DNA of 64,000 nt from Ophioderma brevispina (taxonomy: Eukaryota > Echinodermata > Ophiuroidea > Amphilepidida > Ophiodermatidae). The notes below the pieces were generated by a model. It was not told the DNA's origin. It saw only the letters and a program-made list of their open reading frames with translations, and searched no databases. The stretch is from contig JAMKCH010022268.1 in the NCBI GenBank assembly GCA_023653785.1, positions 19,370 to 83,369 on the forward strand. Reading direction: 5' to 3'. Below, one piece after another: positions 50,336 to 64,000 of the stretch; positions within the stretch are counted from its first letter, which is position 1; each line of letters opens with the position of its first letter. Position numbers and translations under genes: made by a program.

Positions 50336-53300
50336 TGCTGTGCTTACCCGGCTTCCGCGGACAGAAGCTAACGCTAAGCTTATGTAGCAGGATATAGCAT
50401 GTTCGTGCATCCATTAGCTGAAGTTCAATATTTTTTAATAGCAACGTGGTTTTTTTTAGACCAATGGGAATTCGCAGTGTATTTCAGGATGTGAATTTCG
50501 TAAAATGACTATTAGTAAGTTCATTCAAAATGAAAGAAAAAGAAGAAACACTGAATAGCATTTCATTTAGGCTGTTTATGTAGTTTATAACAGAAGGCAT
50601 GTTTTGCAGCTAAAGAAGCAAAACGTGACTGCGCCAAAGAGCAAATATTCACTGCAGTATGACATGTCTCCCGATTTATTTCTTATTTGACTCTATTTAC
50701 TTTTATTGTTACGGAATTTCGGGTACCGTAATTTATAGTGTTTTTAAAGATTTCAAAGCCAGTTGAATGTGGAATAAATGACAAGCTATAATAAACGATT
50801 AAATATACGTCTTCTATATCATTTATTTCGAGTTGAGCATAGGTTAAGTTTTATGGGATTTAATTGTTAATGAAGTAATAACGCTCTAAAACCAACCTTT
50901 GCTTGTTTGTATTGAATAATTGAAATGAAGCACACATGCACGCATGTTTGTTAAGTACATTCGACGATTATCCTCGTGATTGCTGTGGAAGTATTGGATA
51001 ATGTCCCTATTTGATCTGTTGTTTCATTATGATCGGAATGTGTACCCGTCTTTTGTCATTGCTAAGCGAGTGACTGATGATTCGATTGTCCGTATATTAA
51101 ACCCCTTGAATTTCCTTTATTGCCCGACACTTGATGAAATAAAGTGATCAAAATTGATAGCTTGTTTCAATTATATATTTCGATTGTAAATTGGAGATGT
51201 TTTAGAATTTTAAGTTGGTTATGGGAAAGTGTAAGAGATGGTAGTGGGGAGGCAGACAAACGTTACAGACAAATAGTGATTACTCAAAGGAAGAGACAGA
51301 CACATAGCGCATACAAATATATCTCCCTATAGAGGGGGTGGGGGGAAAAATTGTATGGCTCCGTCTGTTGCTTTAACTGCTTTATGTCTTCATATTGCAC
51401 GTTGGTGAAGGATCCATTGAATAGTCACAAACATAATCTCTTGCATCTTACATGGCTTGAGCCCATTTTCTCAAATAAAAAATCAAATTTTACCTAGACG
51501 TAAGCGCTTCGGCGAAAGTAAAATTTCATTTAGTTTTCAACAGTTGTCGTGGCCCGTGTCGTGGAAGTTGAGTGTTAATAAAGGTGGGTTCATACTTAAT
51601 CGGCAAGACGTCTGACGGACGCTACCCTTTTCGAACATGCTTTGCGCGCCAGTTGCATGAAAAATACGCGTTGCGTGAAAAGCAGTGTTCGAAAAGGCTT
51701 AGCGTTGGCAGACGTTGCCGATGAAAGTAGAACCCACCAGAACTGGGCCAGTACAGGACAAAGATCAATTTATTGTTGGTATGTCATTTGGGGAACCATT
51801 ATAAGTATTACAAGACTAACCAACATCTGTAGATCTGTATATAGTTTATAACCTCTATTAAATAGGTTAAAGGGTTATTGACCTCTTAAGGCACTATGAG
51901 TGATTTGAAAAAATCAGATGGAAAAGAAACAAAAAATTCCAAAATTCAGATTTGTTTGCATGTCTGTTACAAGACCAGAAGCAACCGAGTAAGGACAAAA
52001 TCGGATATTTTAGTCATTATGTTCCGTACGGAACACTTACTACAAACACCTAATTTAAGGGATTCATATCTTGAACACGGTTATTTTCTTGCTTTTTTTT
52101 CTGTTCTCAATTTTTCGGTTTTTTTTTTTTTGCAAAAAAAACTATGAGAATTCAAAGACTAATCCTTCACTTTTTAACTATTCCTGCAAATAAAAATATT
52201 TTTACTCTTTCTGAGAAGCATGATACTGATTAGTGTCTTTAAGTTTGACTTATGCGATATCTGATTTTATAGTGCACTTGTTGTAGTCGTGATTTTGTTG
52301 TTACTTGTCATGCCTTTAAAACCGTTATTGCCATTGCAAAAAAAATATATAAAATTCGGGCGTTTCCGTTATGAATTAATTATTGGGTAAAAAATAATGA
52401 CCCCAAAGTATACACCAGGGACTAAGGGGTCAGTATGGACCCCGTTTTTTTGCGATATCTGATTTTACAGTGCAGTTTTTGTGTCTAGTCAGGGAGTTTG
52501 TTGTATTGTCTGACCCTTAACGGTTTTTCATACAAAAATATTAAAAATCGGTCTTTCCCAAGGGGTGAAGCCCATGCCAAACCCAGTCGTTCCGGTTGCT
52601 GGGCGCTGACATTTTGAATATTGCACGAATAGAATTAGAATAGTTATTAGTTTGGGTGTTGTATACAATATGTCAATCATACAAACAGCCAGCCCCAACA
52701 AATATCCGGTTGTGGATGTTGGGTGCTATTGGGTGGTTAATTTGGTCCTACCCATGGGCCCACACAACGAAATGATGAAATGGACAAGTCAGTCGTCTTG
52801 ATTAAATATAAACCGCCTCAATGAATACATTTTTCTTTTTCCCATAAGCGCGCATTGCCATTATGAGAAAAAAAGAGATATGAGCACAAGATCCAGTGCA
52901 CGATTATTACACCTGGCACCTCTAACAATACCATTCAATTGTAATCACTAACGATTAGTGTTGGATATGCAAAGCGCACCCACAGTATGGGGATAGAAGC
53001 GGAGGGCAGCCATTGCTTTCTATGTTGTACTCTATGTGCTTGTGGTCAGGCAAAACATGCGAGACGATGATTTCTAAAGTTTACGTAACGTTTTGCCTCT
53101 CTATTATAATAGAACCTATTTTGGTCTTTCCATTAAGGAATCAATAGTAGGGTTTAAAACGGCCTCATAGGCACCCAAAGGAAAATCCGCTTAGAAATCT
53201 ACGAATTGCATCTATTTTATTATTTAATTATATGTTGCATTTTTATTTCTGAAATATTATCACGAAAGAGAACTCATTTTGGCTCACCATCGTAGTGTTT

Positions 53301-54495
53301 ATTCGACATTGACTGTCGTGGAGTCCCGCATTTATTATGTTCGTCAGAAACGTCATGAGGTCTACTTACACGAGAACGTTGAAAGTATTCCGTCAATTTT
53401 AATTTTATTTAGCAGTTCATTTGTAGAAAGTATAAATGTGCCAGCGAACGTTTCTTCCAAAGCCTTAGACTTTGACATAATTACTAATGGGTCTCGTGCG
53501 CCTTCCCATGAGTAGCTCTCTCCCATAAAGCAAATTAGTTTTTATTTAATTTAAGCAACCAGATCAATGTACGGATTGTCGGAAAGCAAAACAAAATCAA
53601 ATTTAGGAAAGAGTAATTTTCACCTATAAAATTGTTTAATCAATTGAGGATCCAATATTTGTCAATGTTTATATCCATCTCAGCTTCAATGCTGCATGTC
53701 GTTTAAGTATATTTAGTTCATTAAGGAATTCACTCGGTGGTGGTGAGCATCCGTAGCACAGAATACAAGCTTATTTATTTGACGACAACGCCAACATATC
53801 GATTTCAAAAGGTAATAAATTTATTGACCATGTATGTCAGTCATTTTAACTATAATTGCATAATATCTTTAAACCCCTAGTTCTGGCACCAAATGCGTCC
53901 CATTAGTTTCCATTTTAAATCAACTCCCATTCTAGTATAATATTATTATGACGGTGCGTTTACCCAAGGGGTCAGAATGGTCGCAAAAAACGAGGGAGGG
54001 CCAATTACCTTATCAATAAGGAAAAAAGTCACCGTGTTAGTAATATCCGTAACATCGTGGAGTACACTTTGGCCAGGCATATAGGTTACGTAGATGAGGA
54101 CGGACTAGGGCAATCCAGTGTGAAGAAGAGATAGTTTGGAATTCCCACGTTACCCAGTCGGCAAACACTGTCTTTCATGGCCAGGTTGCGTTGGTTCAAT
54201 CGACTATGTCACCCTGTACATGCTTCTATCCACCCGCGCTAAAAGTCGTGACTGACGCTGTATGCCGTACTGTGAATCCACTGCACTTAAATCACACTAG
54301 CACGCAAACAGCTACCTTTTGTTAATCTAAACCACCCCTCCTATCGCTCATTGCGTACGGAAGTTGAGTTCAATTTAGTTTCTCTGTATTAAAAGAGTCG
54401 CAGCGCCGAGCGTTCATCATTACGGTAACAAAAACAAAAAACAAACCGTCACTAGACACAAGACACGTTAGACCAAAACTGTTCCGTGCAGGCGA

Positions 54496-54660
54496 AACAC
54501 ACACACCCTACCTACACACCCACAATCTGCAAACAGACCACCAAAATACTCCACACACATCACCAGATCCACGTATGCACACACCACACCCACACCACCA
54601 CCACACCCACCAAAGGTGCGTGTGCACCACCATCCCTTTACACAGTAACACACCAAACAC
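54496..54660. repeat. (CA)n-rich tract, mirror copy
   Basis: Mirror of the GT tract at 39632, with CA repeats interrupted by ACCC units. Confidence 0.85.
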
Positions 54661-57600
54661 ATGGTGCTATGTACTGCTGATAAGCATTTCACCTGCCTTG
54701 CCACAATGACCATTGTACTATGTATTTGTGTTTATAGAGTGGTACAAACTCGTCCTAAGCATGGCAAAGACCGTTGTAATAAATGCTGTGCGACGTTGCT
54801 ATAACATGACTGATATATTACTGAGTGTATTTAGATTCACAAAAGCCTGGGGGGGGTTGTAGAAGTATTACCCGTGATGTAGATTATGAATACACGTAAC
54901 TTATCAGTCGGAGCAGAAAATGGGTGATAGATGTGTGTATAGTTTATGCATGTAGCAGTTGACGTATCTAGGGGTACTAATTATAAGTGCGTTCATGCCT
55001 ATGTCTCAATGCCTCGCTGGTACAGCTTCCATATTTTTGAGTGAATTTTGTCTTGCTGTAAGAGGCAGCCTCGGGTCAGGAGGTGGAGGTGCTTTTGGCT
55101 CGGGGTAATGACCATTGCGATTTCTTCACGGAGTTGAACAACCCATACTTGCAATGCTGCCACAGCCGGCCCCCCCCGTGGTGCCAAAAAAAAAGATTTA
55201 CGATCCCCTGCTAGTGTGTTAAATAATTAAGCAAGTAATAATGCAATTGTCTTATCCACTGATAGCCACAACCAGCTTCTGTTAACTTAATGTTCCTGGC
55301 ATGACTTGGATTGACAAAGCTCATCCAAAACGTTCAGAAAAGAAGAGAAAACAGGGAAAGGCGTCCCCATTATATAACCCGGGCATGTGATCAATACCAT
55401 GGGTGTGATTATGCGGTGTTGTACTGACTCCATCGTAGAGAGAGTTAGAATTTATTCTGCAGTACTTGCTACAAAGAAGAGCTTGGAAAATGTATTGACA
55501 CAGGCACCAGAACGTATCATTTACAACCCACACGTTGTGAGAACCTAAAAAAGGCATAAGTGCCACAAGAAGACCCCCCACCACCAGACCACCCCCCACC
55601 CACCCCCCACCCCACCCCCCAACCACACTCCACCCCCCCCCCATAGACCCGCCCCCACACCACACCCCAACACCTTGTCCCAGTTTTGTTGGGTGAAAAA
55701 TATGTCTTCCTCTTCAAACAAGACGGTCAATGGTGTGTGGATAAAAAAGCTGCTCGGGCTTGCAATAATCCCTCAGTTCTGAAAACGCCAAGGGAGAAAG
55801 AAAAAATGTAATTAAATAAGTGTTCTCTTTTCGGCCTTCGTCGACCACTGGCAGTAGCGTGCAAATCTCCGGAGTCGCTGTCATTCAGTGTTTCCAATGG
55901 AGGTGTTTTGTTGGTACTGGTTGCCTAGTGTTTTATAAAACCTCCACTGTCGATTTTCTAGCAGGAGCGAATTGCTCATCGTGTAGTACACGCGGTACAT
56001 ACAAACCAAGAGCACGTTTTCCCTTTAACAACTAACTAATTAGGCTAATGTCAATGACAAACAGGGTCTCGCCAGGAATCTGTGAGAAGTTGAAGACAGG
56101 CCGACACGATCGATAGCTGGTTTATTACGATTGAATCCTACGAGGAAATTCATTTTTTGTATTGTTCAACGAAGCATGGCACTGTTTGTCATCCAAACAG
56201 CGCAGCCGAGAACACACGCTAATATAAAAACCGAAGCAAATGCGGTCCTTTTCTTAGCATCCAGGTTTTCCGTGAAAATAGCCCACACAACTTTTCATGT
56301 TAAATAAGATCAATGTTTTTTTACCTGGTTTTTGGAAGAGTAATATCCCAATTTAAATTAAAAACCACGTTTACACTTTCATTTGACAACATCGTTCTTA
56401 CAATTGTAACGTATGCGTTGGTGTACAAATTTCTACAATTTCATATTTATAATTCCCGGGAACGGGGGCGCTCTTGATGTCAGTATATGATTCACACATG
56501 AAAAAATGGCATGGGTCCATCTCAAATTATTAACAATAAACTGGGGCATCTGGGGTTGGTAATATAATCATAAACAGTAATGGGAGAGTTTTGAGGGACA
56601 ACATTTCCATAAACTAAGTTTAAATTTCGGAAAACACACTATAAATCAAATATCTCCGAGTTTTTAACCGCAATCTCAATTCTATGGGGTCCACTGGCCG
56701 TGAAAAGGCTTGAGTAGATTGGTCGTTATTTAACAAATATTATTCATCGTGGATGCAGGACGGCCTTATATTGTAATGGAATAAGGATTAAAAAGCCACG
56801 TTATGAAAAAACAATGGGTGTTTTGATAAGGTATGTGAGTCTATAGACTCCGCTAGCCGGCGAGCCTTTAGGGCGAGTTGCTAGATAAGCCAGACCGTGT
56901 GTGCCATGACAGGCAAGCCAGCTATTGTGCGACTTGAATTCTTTATCTTACATTATACGTCGAGACAATGAACTAAAATCGATTTTTTTATATAATTTAT
57001 TCAGCAGAGTTGAGATATATTTCGTTTTTGTTTAAAATAGCTTGAAGCAGCATTGTGGTCCTTTCTAATTAAAAACAAACAATTGTGCTGTTTTATGTTC
57101 ACTTGTAACACAAGGTTAGTCAATAATAGGTTACTCTTACTCTTTGGAGAGATAATCTTATTGACGCAGAAACCTGATCTGATTTGTAATATTTCTGCCC
57201 TATAGACTGGTTAATCCGTTATATAATGATTTTAGTCGGCCAGGGTTGGTAAGTCGGTACAGTGAATTAACCCTTTCCAAACGTACATCTGACCCCGGAT
57301 TCTGACACCACGAATTTTATACCTTGGGGTACAGTGTTGTCCGAGGTGCACTTAGTATGTTGGTCACCGCAAGTTAGTACTCAAAAATTTAAGCTGAGGA
57401 AGAAGATTCACCTATCTAGGACATTCCAAATGGGCTATATCCTATACCTATCACGCGCACTCGATTGCGATTGATAAAAGGAAAAAAAGGCAGTAAAAAA
57501 AAAAAGGCAGATATTGCTGTTATAGGGCATCATTTTAATGATTAGAGTTGGCTTCATTTTGAAGAGGAATTCGGGTATGACTAATGTTACAAAGAGTGCC

Positions 57601-58204
57601 ATGCACTTTTCATTGGGTCCTATAGTATATCTAGTAAAACCATAATTTGATATATAGGTTTGAATAGATAATTTTCATTTATGGCCGACGCCATCTTGGA
57701 ATTTCTCACAAACTTGCTCAAGGGATGGCCACGTGGGGCACCCGTAGATTTCTATTCTACTCACCCTAACTATCATTTTCTAGAAAAAAAAACTGTTTGT
57801 GGGTCATACTCAACTTTACGGTCAGGCACATTACAATTGGACCATATCCACCCGACTATCAAGTCGCAGCGAGCGATGGCTGGTGCGGCAATACCAGATT
57901 TGACAAACGATCAAGTCTTTAACGCATGCCTCACGAATAGAAAATCGCTCGTTGCAATGGACGTATATCATGGCCAGCTTAAGATATGCAACGCTAAACA
58001 TGCAAGGCCTCTATATTGCTACTAATCAGAAAACAGTTGCTTTGACAAATGGAAGATGAATTAAGACTTGTTGATGTATTGTACCGACATAGCATATTAA
58101 GTAGATTTGTTCTTCCGGTTTTGCATGAATTGGTACAAGCCAACTTTAGAATGTTTCAAAAAATGCTAGGAAAATGAAGTGAGAGTGTATAAATTTGTGC
58201 TACA

Positions 58205-58400
58205 TATGTATAACGGGCCTATTTTAATAATAAAACTATTTAGGAAAAGTTCTAAAATAATTGTCCTAAGTGACTTAGGAACCAATTATAATTAGGCAAA
58301 TTATTAATGGGGCACAAGTAATTTCTCCTAACTAGGAACAATAACATAGGAATTTATAAGGTATATCTTTTAAAGTTAGTGAAGATGGATGTTGACCTTT
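58205..58400. mobile_element. mirror copy of the CCTAAGT MITE
   Basis: TTAGGAAAAGTTC, CCTAAGTGACTTAGGAACC and related words reproduce 35889-36072 in reverse complement. Confidence 0.5.
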
Positions 58401-59604
58401 TGACATGGTGCACATCTGACACAGATCTGAAAATTGCCTTGCGCACAGAGCCGCACATTTTTTCTCACACAAGTCATATTTCTGTAAGTATTTGTCTTAA
58501 GGCATATTTTATCAAAAGCAGTTCAGTATATGTTTGAAATGATAAACAATTACATATAGAGAAAAGTACGGTCTCAGATAAATCAGGAAATGCAATTTCT
58601 GGGCTTGAGTTTGGCCTCAGTGAGTGGTTCAAAAATACAAGTGAAATTCCCCTAACAAAATGCATGGGGAAACTGTTATACCTGTGACAGGTTGAGATTG
58701 AATTTGTTCAGACTAAGATTAATGCAGAAAACATGATTTTTGCGACTGACATGCAATTTCATGGCAATGAATCCTTGCCCAGTGTGCCAGCATTGCATAT
58801 CACACATGCATGCATGTTAATTTCTTGATGTGTTGAAATGATTGATCATGATGATGCAAAATGAACGAAAATATCTTTAATAGACATATCGTTAGAGATG
58901 ATCACACTATTGAGTTTAATACCATTGCATATTTTTCTCAGATATGCTATTTTCAGTTAGCGTGAGACTTGGAATCAGGCAGCTAGGCATGGGGACTAGC
59001 CTAGCCTAAGGCCTAGCTAGCCAAGCTATAGGCGAGTCTGAAAACATACAGTACAGTCGGGATCAACAATTACTTGGGACAGGAGATACACACACACTAA
59101 TATATTACTCGCGGAGGGTCAGCACATACTTTGACCTCAATTACGCATCGCGAAATGATGGTGCAATGTTACTCATGGCTCACGCCGTCCACACGCGCTT
59201 TGTTCGATTCTCTCCACAAAATTATTATCAGACTGTAGCTAGGTGCTTTGGGCTCACTGATAGAGTATAAGTGTTCATTACACAGTTATGATTAATAATT
59301 AGCGAAATGATTCGGATGACTTCCAAGTGACAGCCGTGAATAATAATTATTATTAATTATAAATAATTTGTGGACCAGAAGAGTGGAATGCGTGAAGGCC
59401 AGACGAACCATCGCACCATGGTTTGTGATGCAATACTAGTAATGTCGAAGGAATGCGCCGCGAACCTTGCCCGTAGCTTGTTGCAGTATCTTCAGTGTCC
59501 AGAAATTTTTTAATCCACTGGACTGTAGGACTGATCATTTGCTAAATATTTTCAATTTCATTGATTTCCTTAGCCAGCCATAGAGGAATGAGGACATGAA
59601 GTAG

Positions 59605-59770
59605 CCTTGAGTAGGTCTAGCTAGAAAATTAAGTAGGGCCTAGCCTTGAAAATAAGTAGGCCTAGCTGGAATTAAGTAGGCCTAGCCTGGAAGTGAGTAG
59701 GCCTAGCCAGGAAATTTGAGTAGGCCTACCGGGAATTGAGTAGGGCCTAGCCGGGAGAATTTGCTCTAGA
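59605..59770. repeat. mirror copy of the 22-bp tandem repeat
   Basis: GAGTAGGCCTAGCCGGGAATT-like units, the complement of 34365-34545, with about the same number of units. Confidence 0.85.
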
Positions 59771-60528
59771 ATTAGCTCGGCCTATGGAAATTGGCCGACC
59801 AGATTACATGGTCGAGTCTTTAAATATTAAGGGAGACCTGATTTTGTGAATCAGTCATGTGGGGTGATATAATCACTGGCAGAGTTTTTAAACTCTCCCC
59901 ATCACACGTACTCGAACGTCAGCGACGTATTGCACTGGGATGGGAAAAAGCAATATAAGTCGGCGGCTTTTTTGTGTTCTGCGTACACTGTGTGGAATAC
60001 GCTCTTTAGAAAGCGTGCGATTTGAAAAATCGGGGGAAAAAGGGGTTACGTAAAATGGTACAAATGAAATTAAAAAAGCGGTCGTTTTTAATATTGTCAA
60101 CAATGATGTTAAAAACAACCACAACCCTGAACCGAAGAATAGCCTAACTTTCTAGTGCCCTCTATTTTATTCAACGATTACAAACCGCCTACAAAATTTG
60201 TGTATGTCATAATTGCATTACCTAGTACTTCTATGCCCCCTTATTCAAAAGTGCACTCTTTATTTGGTTAGTGTACTGCCATTCTGTAATAATGGGTGGC
60301 AATTGTAAACTAGTGCGTGTGTAAAGCGCACATTATTTTAGGTGTGTGTGGACACCACCCCAATATAGGCACAAATGCTAACAGTTACGCGGGCACCAGT
60401 CAAGGCGCTACGCTGTAAGACGTAAACACTATTTTTAATTTAAATTAGAAAGGGTAAGTTTTTTATTATTTTATTTCTTGGGTTACCGTACTAGAATAGA
60501 AAGAGAGGGTGCGAAGCCCATGATTTAA

Positions 60529-63187
60529 GGAAAATATGTCAAGATTGTCAAGCTCAGTTTGACTTACATTCAAAAATATAGGTACATTGAATCACAAATT
60601 CCTGTGAAAAAAATAATAAAATTGATGTGTTAAAATTACAAAATAGAGGCATTTTTAATTTTTGCTTTTTGACATATGAAGAAACCGGGCGGATTTTTCG
60701 CCAAGGACTTCATTATCAAAAGCGCCCAATTTGCTCTTCCTCGTGACGTCAAAGTGTATGACAAAACATGCGTGTTGACTCGATTGTTATGCTGACACTG
60801 AATATTGCTGGATTGAATGAAAAGGAATAATAAAATGTGAAAAATAAGTTAACAGAAGAGATATTTGTTTCATTTTGTGTGTTTTAATTATTATTGATAT
60901 AAAAACACATCGATAGCAGCTCCGGGGGGGGGGGGGTTGGGACACGACCTGACTTCGCTTGGGCTTCTTTGGGGATTTCAAACGGTAATTTGTGGAACTG
61001 CTACGTTGCATTTACTATGGTTAGCATGTGTCTCCGTTTCATTACAAAATCTCCTCTTAAAACCCTAGTTCAATACATCTTAGTAATATTCATGATAAAT
61101 ATAAAGGATAAATTATTGACTTCAAAAATCCGTTCGGGGTTAGTGGATTAACCCGCTGCAAAATAGTGTTTGTAATTTCCTAACGGTCATTAGATTTAAA
61201 TATTCGTGACCGCTTAGACTTTAGGCAAGTATGAGTGTAAACCGTCCGATACGCGTAATAGCGCCCTCCTTACCGTTAAGTCTTTGAAGGACTTGCACTC
61301 GAGTCGCGCCGGCGCCGGATGTTGATGCGATTTGAATTCAGGTGGTGCTGTTAGGATGGCATGTGCTACCCCCCTGGCAGTTCACTCGAATAGGAAAGTG
61401 GCAACACTTGCGATATGATGGTACAAACGACGTAAATTTGGATGGTCATCACTTTTGACGCACCATTTGCCTGCGATGTGGATTTGGTCGGAATCGTTTT
61501 CGAGTAAGATATTGGGGGAGGGAAAATTAAAAAAAGGGCCAAAATACTCAACAAATGTGGGACCAATTTTCAAACTAATTTTGTTTATATGTATCTATGT
61601 TACTTAGTTCCATCCATTTTACCAAATTTTCCAAATATTCAGAAAATCATGACCATAGTCCTTTTTAAGATAAGGTAAAATGTTCTGTTTATGTAAGAAT
61701 GTGCCCCGAGCAAGTAAAAAACAATGAATAATGAGCGGGCGAACGACGCCGCGAGACCCATTATTCAATGTTTTTACTGCTGACACATTATTTGGCATAA
61801 ACATGGCTATCACACCCCTTAATGTCTATGGAATTACCAAAATTAATAAAATAACCAAAAAACAATGCAATTCTGATTAAAAACTTAACAGTAGTCTTTA
61901 CAGCGCGCATATGTCAACTCCGCGTTAATGGTCACATGTGTGCCTATAGTGGATGGTGACACGCGCCCAAAAGAATGATCCGCTTGCAATCTGGCATTAG
62001 AGTGTAATTGCCACCCATATTGATATTCTATTCCTGCTGCTTGCCCCCCATTATTGAATGCAGATTCTGATGGTCAGGTTTATGCCCATTATTCTGCAAA
62101 TAAATGGGTGCCAAGCATTTTCTTATTAAAAATGAATCTGTTTTCGGTAATAGAAATAAAGGGTTTGCAGGCCATTTGTAGGATCATAATGTATCTCGGC
62201 CAGAAAACCAACTTTCAAATAATGGGCCGGCTGCGCCTCGCCCATATTTAGTTTTTCTGACCGGACACAGTATTCGCCCATTAAATAACAATGCCAAACC
62301 TTTATTTCTTAAAATGGCGTTAAATAACCAATCAAGAGCTATCTCGGTTCAGAGCCCTGATTTTTTTTATTTTTTTTTATTCATTGACCCTATCCAATGT
62401 GAAACTAGTGTTTCTGAGCAAAATTAAACAAGATTCAATCGCCTTAATTTAAATTTAGGCCTAGGCCTCAAGATATCTTAAAGGAAATATGTCCTGGTGA
62501 TTTGATATTTGGAAAATTGGTATGGATGGCAAAGCTTAAGTAACGTAGATTACATATAATCAAAAATAGTTGAAAATTGTCCAACATTTGTTGAGATTTT
62601 GCCCTTTAATTGTCCCCCATAATAGCTTACTCGAAAACGATTCCGACAAATTCCACATCGCAGACAAATGGTGACGTCAAAGTGATGACCCTCCATAATT
62701 TACGTCGTACGGGGTGGAACAATCTCTTAAGATTAGAGATCAAGCTACCCAGAAGCCTCCTAGGCGGTGTGCACAAGTCAATTTTGAATGAATGAAAACA
62801 CAAGTAAATTCGAAAACCAAAAGATGTCATTTGATAACTTTTTTTTCTATTTATTATGTGTTTTTACTTTCTTTAATCCATCAATATTCCAGTGTCAGCA
62901 ATAACAATTCGCGTCAACATAGTTTTGAGTCATAATCTTTGGAACTATAGGAACGACAGGTGAAAGGAAACGAGTTCCTACGTTCAAGAGTGGGAGCTTT
63001 TGATCAATGAAGCCGTGGCGAAAATTCCGTCCGTTTTCTTCGATTCAAAAAGCAACAAAATTAAAATGCCTTCTATTTTGTTAATTTACAGCAAATGTAT
63101 TATTTTTGCGGAATCCGTGAGTATTGTACATATATTTTACTGAATGTAAGTCAAACTGAGCTTGACAAAAATCTTGAAATATTTCAC
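60529..63187. mobile_element. mirror copy of the TTAA foldback element
   Basis: TTAA at 60525-60528 and 63188-63191 bounds a reverse-complement copy of 30931-33574, including the nested insertion (next entry). Because TTAA is intact on both sides here, this copy supports the target assignment made for the left arm. Confidence 0.75.
60922..61378. mobile_element. mirror copy of the nested GGGGGTAGGACA-type insertion
   Basis: Begins in a long G-run followed by TTGGGACACGACC and ends GGCATGTGCTACCCCCC, the reverse complement of 32690-33175. Confidence 0.6.
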
Positions 63188-64000
63188 TTAAGGGCAGACC
63201 TGCTTTTATAATAAAGTCACTCTTATTAACTATGTCGGGTAGGGAGAAAGTACTCCCCGCGCTCAATATGTGGGGAAGAAAAAAAAAATAAACATGGCAA
63301 ATACATCCGATTTTTGAAGGATTGCAAGTTTTACTTAAATTTGGTCAAAACAATGTTAAAATTTGCAAAACAGAAACAGTGTGCTAATAGAGATGTTAAA
63401 GCGGGTCATCAGTACGATTTGGGAATTTTATTTCCCTGGTTTTTTAAATGCAATTGTCTGGGCACAAAAACTTCTACAACTGGCCATGATCCTCAGTCCT
63501 GTTTTAGCCTTGCTTTGGTATCCTTCACTATCTTTTTAACTCAATCTTTTTCATTACAAAACGACTTTGGATTTAAATTATTTGATCAGGACTGTTTCCT
63601 GTGATAAATTTTTGAAAGCAAATGACACTTTACTTTCTTTCATGCAAATCTCTGTATGCATTAGAATTTCACTGGGAACTATTACCTTCAAAATAAAATC
63701 CAAAAATTTGCAGGTGATTTAGAAATTTCAGAAATCTTAGATTTTGATCATGTAAAAAAACTACCAATCAGACATTTGCCTTTTAAAGAAAAATTGCTGT
63801 AACTATTTGCTTTTCACAGGTTGATATCTAAAAGCAAAACAAGAACCTAATTTACACAAACGCCCGGAGGAGCAAAAATTGGATTGGTGCAGCAGCACAA
63901 CGTGACATTGACAAGCTAATAGGTAAGTGTCTAAAATTATTAACCCTTAACCCATTTGACTGGAACTTAGCTGCAGTCACATGCAGTTACTTCTGCTAAA

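Larger units (their letters stand above)
47125..64000 (-). repeat. right arm of giant inverted repeat, cut by window edge
   Basis: Reverse-complement copy of 30091-47122, running to the last base of the window; the last bases match 30091-30130. It has the same elements in reverse order and no additional insertions of note. Differences are scattered indels and substitutions, including in places where the left arm is the better-formed copy. It should not be annotated as independent genes. Confidence 0.93.

Noticed and set aside
54486..54713. Thr/His-rich or Cys/Gly-rich small proteins
   Set aside because: They are translations of a CA/GT microsatellite.
55517..55730. Gly/Trp-rich minus-strand frames
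   Set aside because: They come from a degenerate CCACCCCCC low-complexity tract in the right arm.

Overview
The window is non-coding, repeat-rich eukaryotic nuclear DNA, almost certainly from an invertebrate animal. I base this on a LINE with an animal-type endonuclease/reverse transcriptase, tRNA-derived SINEs, hAT-type and TTAA-type non-autonomous DNA transposons, AT-rich intergenic sequence and no compact open reading frames. A marine deuterostome would fit the repeat types, but that is a guess. I saw no bacterial or viral gene organisation. Only one host exon is suggested: an MS4A-like membrane segment on the minus strand at 5947-6198.

Layout. 1-3250 holds a frameshifted LINE, open at the window edge, running tail-to-head into a second LINE fragment. 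3250-5330 holds short direct repeats, two (TA)n tracts, a tandem duplication and a MITE with about 300-bp terminal inverted repeats (TIRs). 5500-8000 holds two SINEs, the MS4A-like exon and a LINE fragment. 8000-17500 is mostly featureless AT-rich DNA with small repeats and a MITE. 17500-27130 carries four non-autonomous elements, each flanked by TTAA; one has a hAT element nested inside it.

27653-30459 repeats 22444-27652 but lacks exactly the two TTAA elements at 24670-27122, leaving one TTAA. It therefore looks like the empty-site version of the same locus.

The dominant structure is a giant inverted repeat. Everything from about 30091 to 47122 recurs in reverse complement from about 47125 to the right edge at 64000. 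The arms are at least 16.9 kb and there is effectively no spacer. They differ mainly by scattered single-base indels and mismatches, yet a 14-copy 31-bp minisatellite has the same copy number and the same order of variant units in both. This pattern fits a fold-back (two-pass) error-prone long read built into the assembly better than a real genomic palindrome, although a real palindrome cannot be excluded from sequence alone. The same explanation may cover the noisy copy at 27653-30459: unpolished read sequence joined to a polished contig end at 27652. Features in the right arm should therefore be read as mirror copies of left-arm features, not as independent loci.
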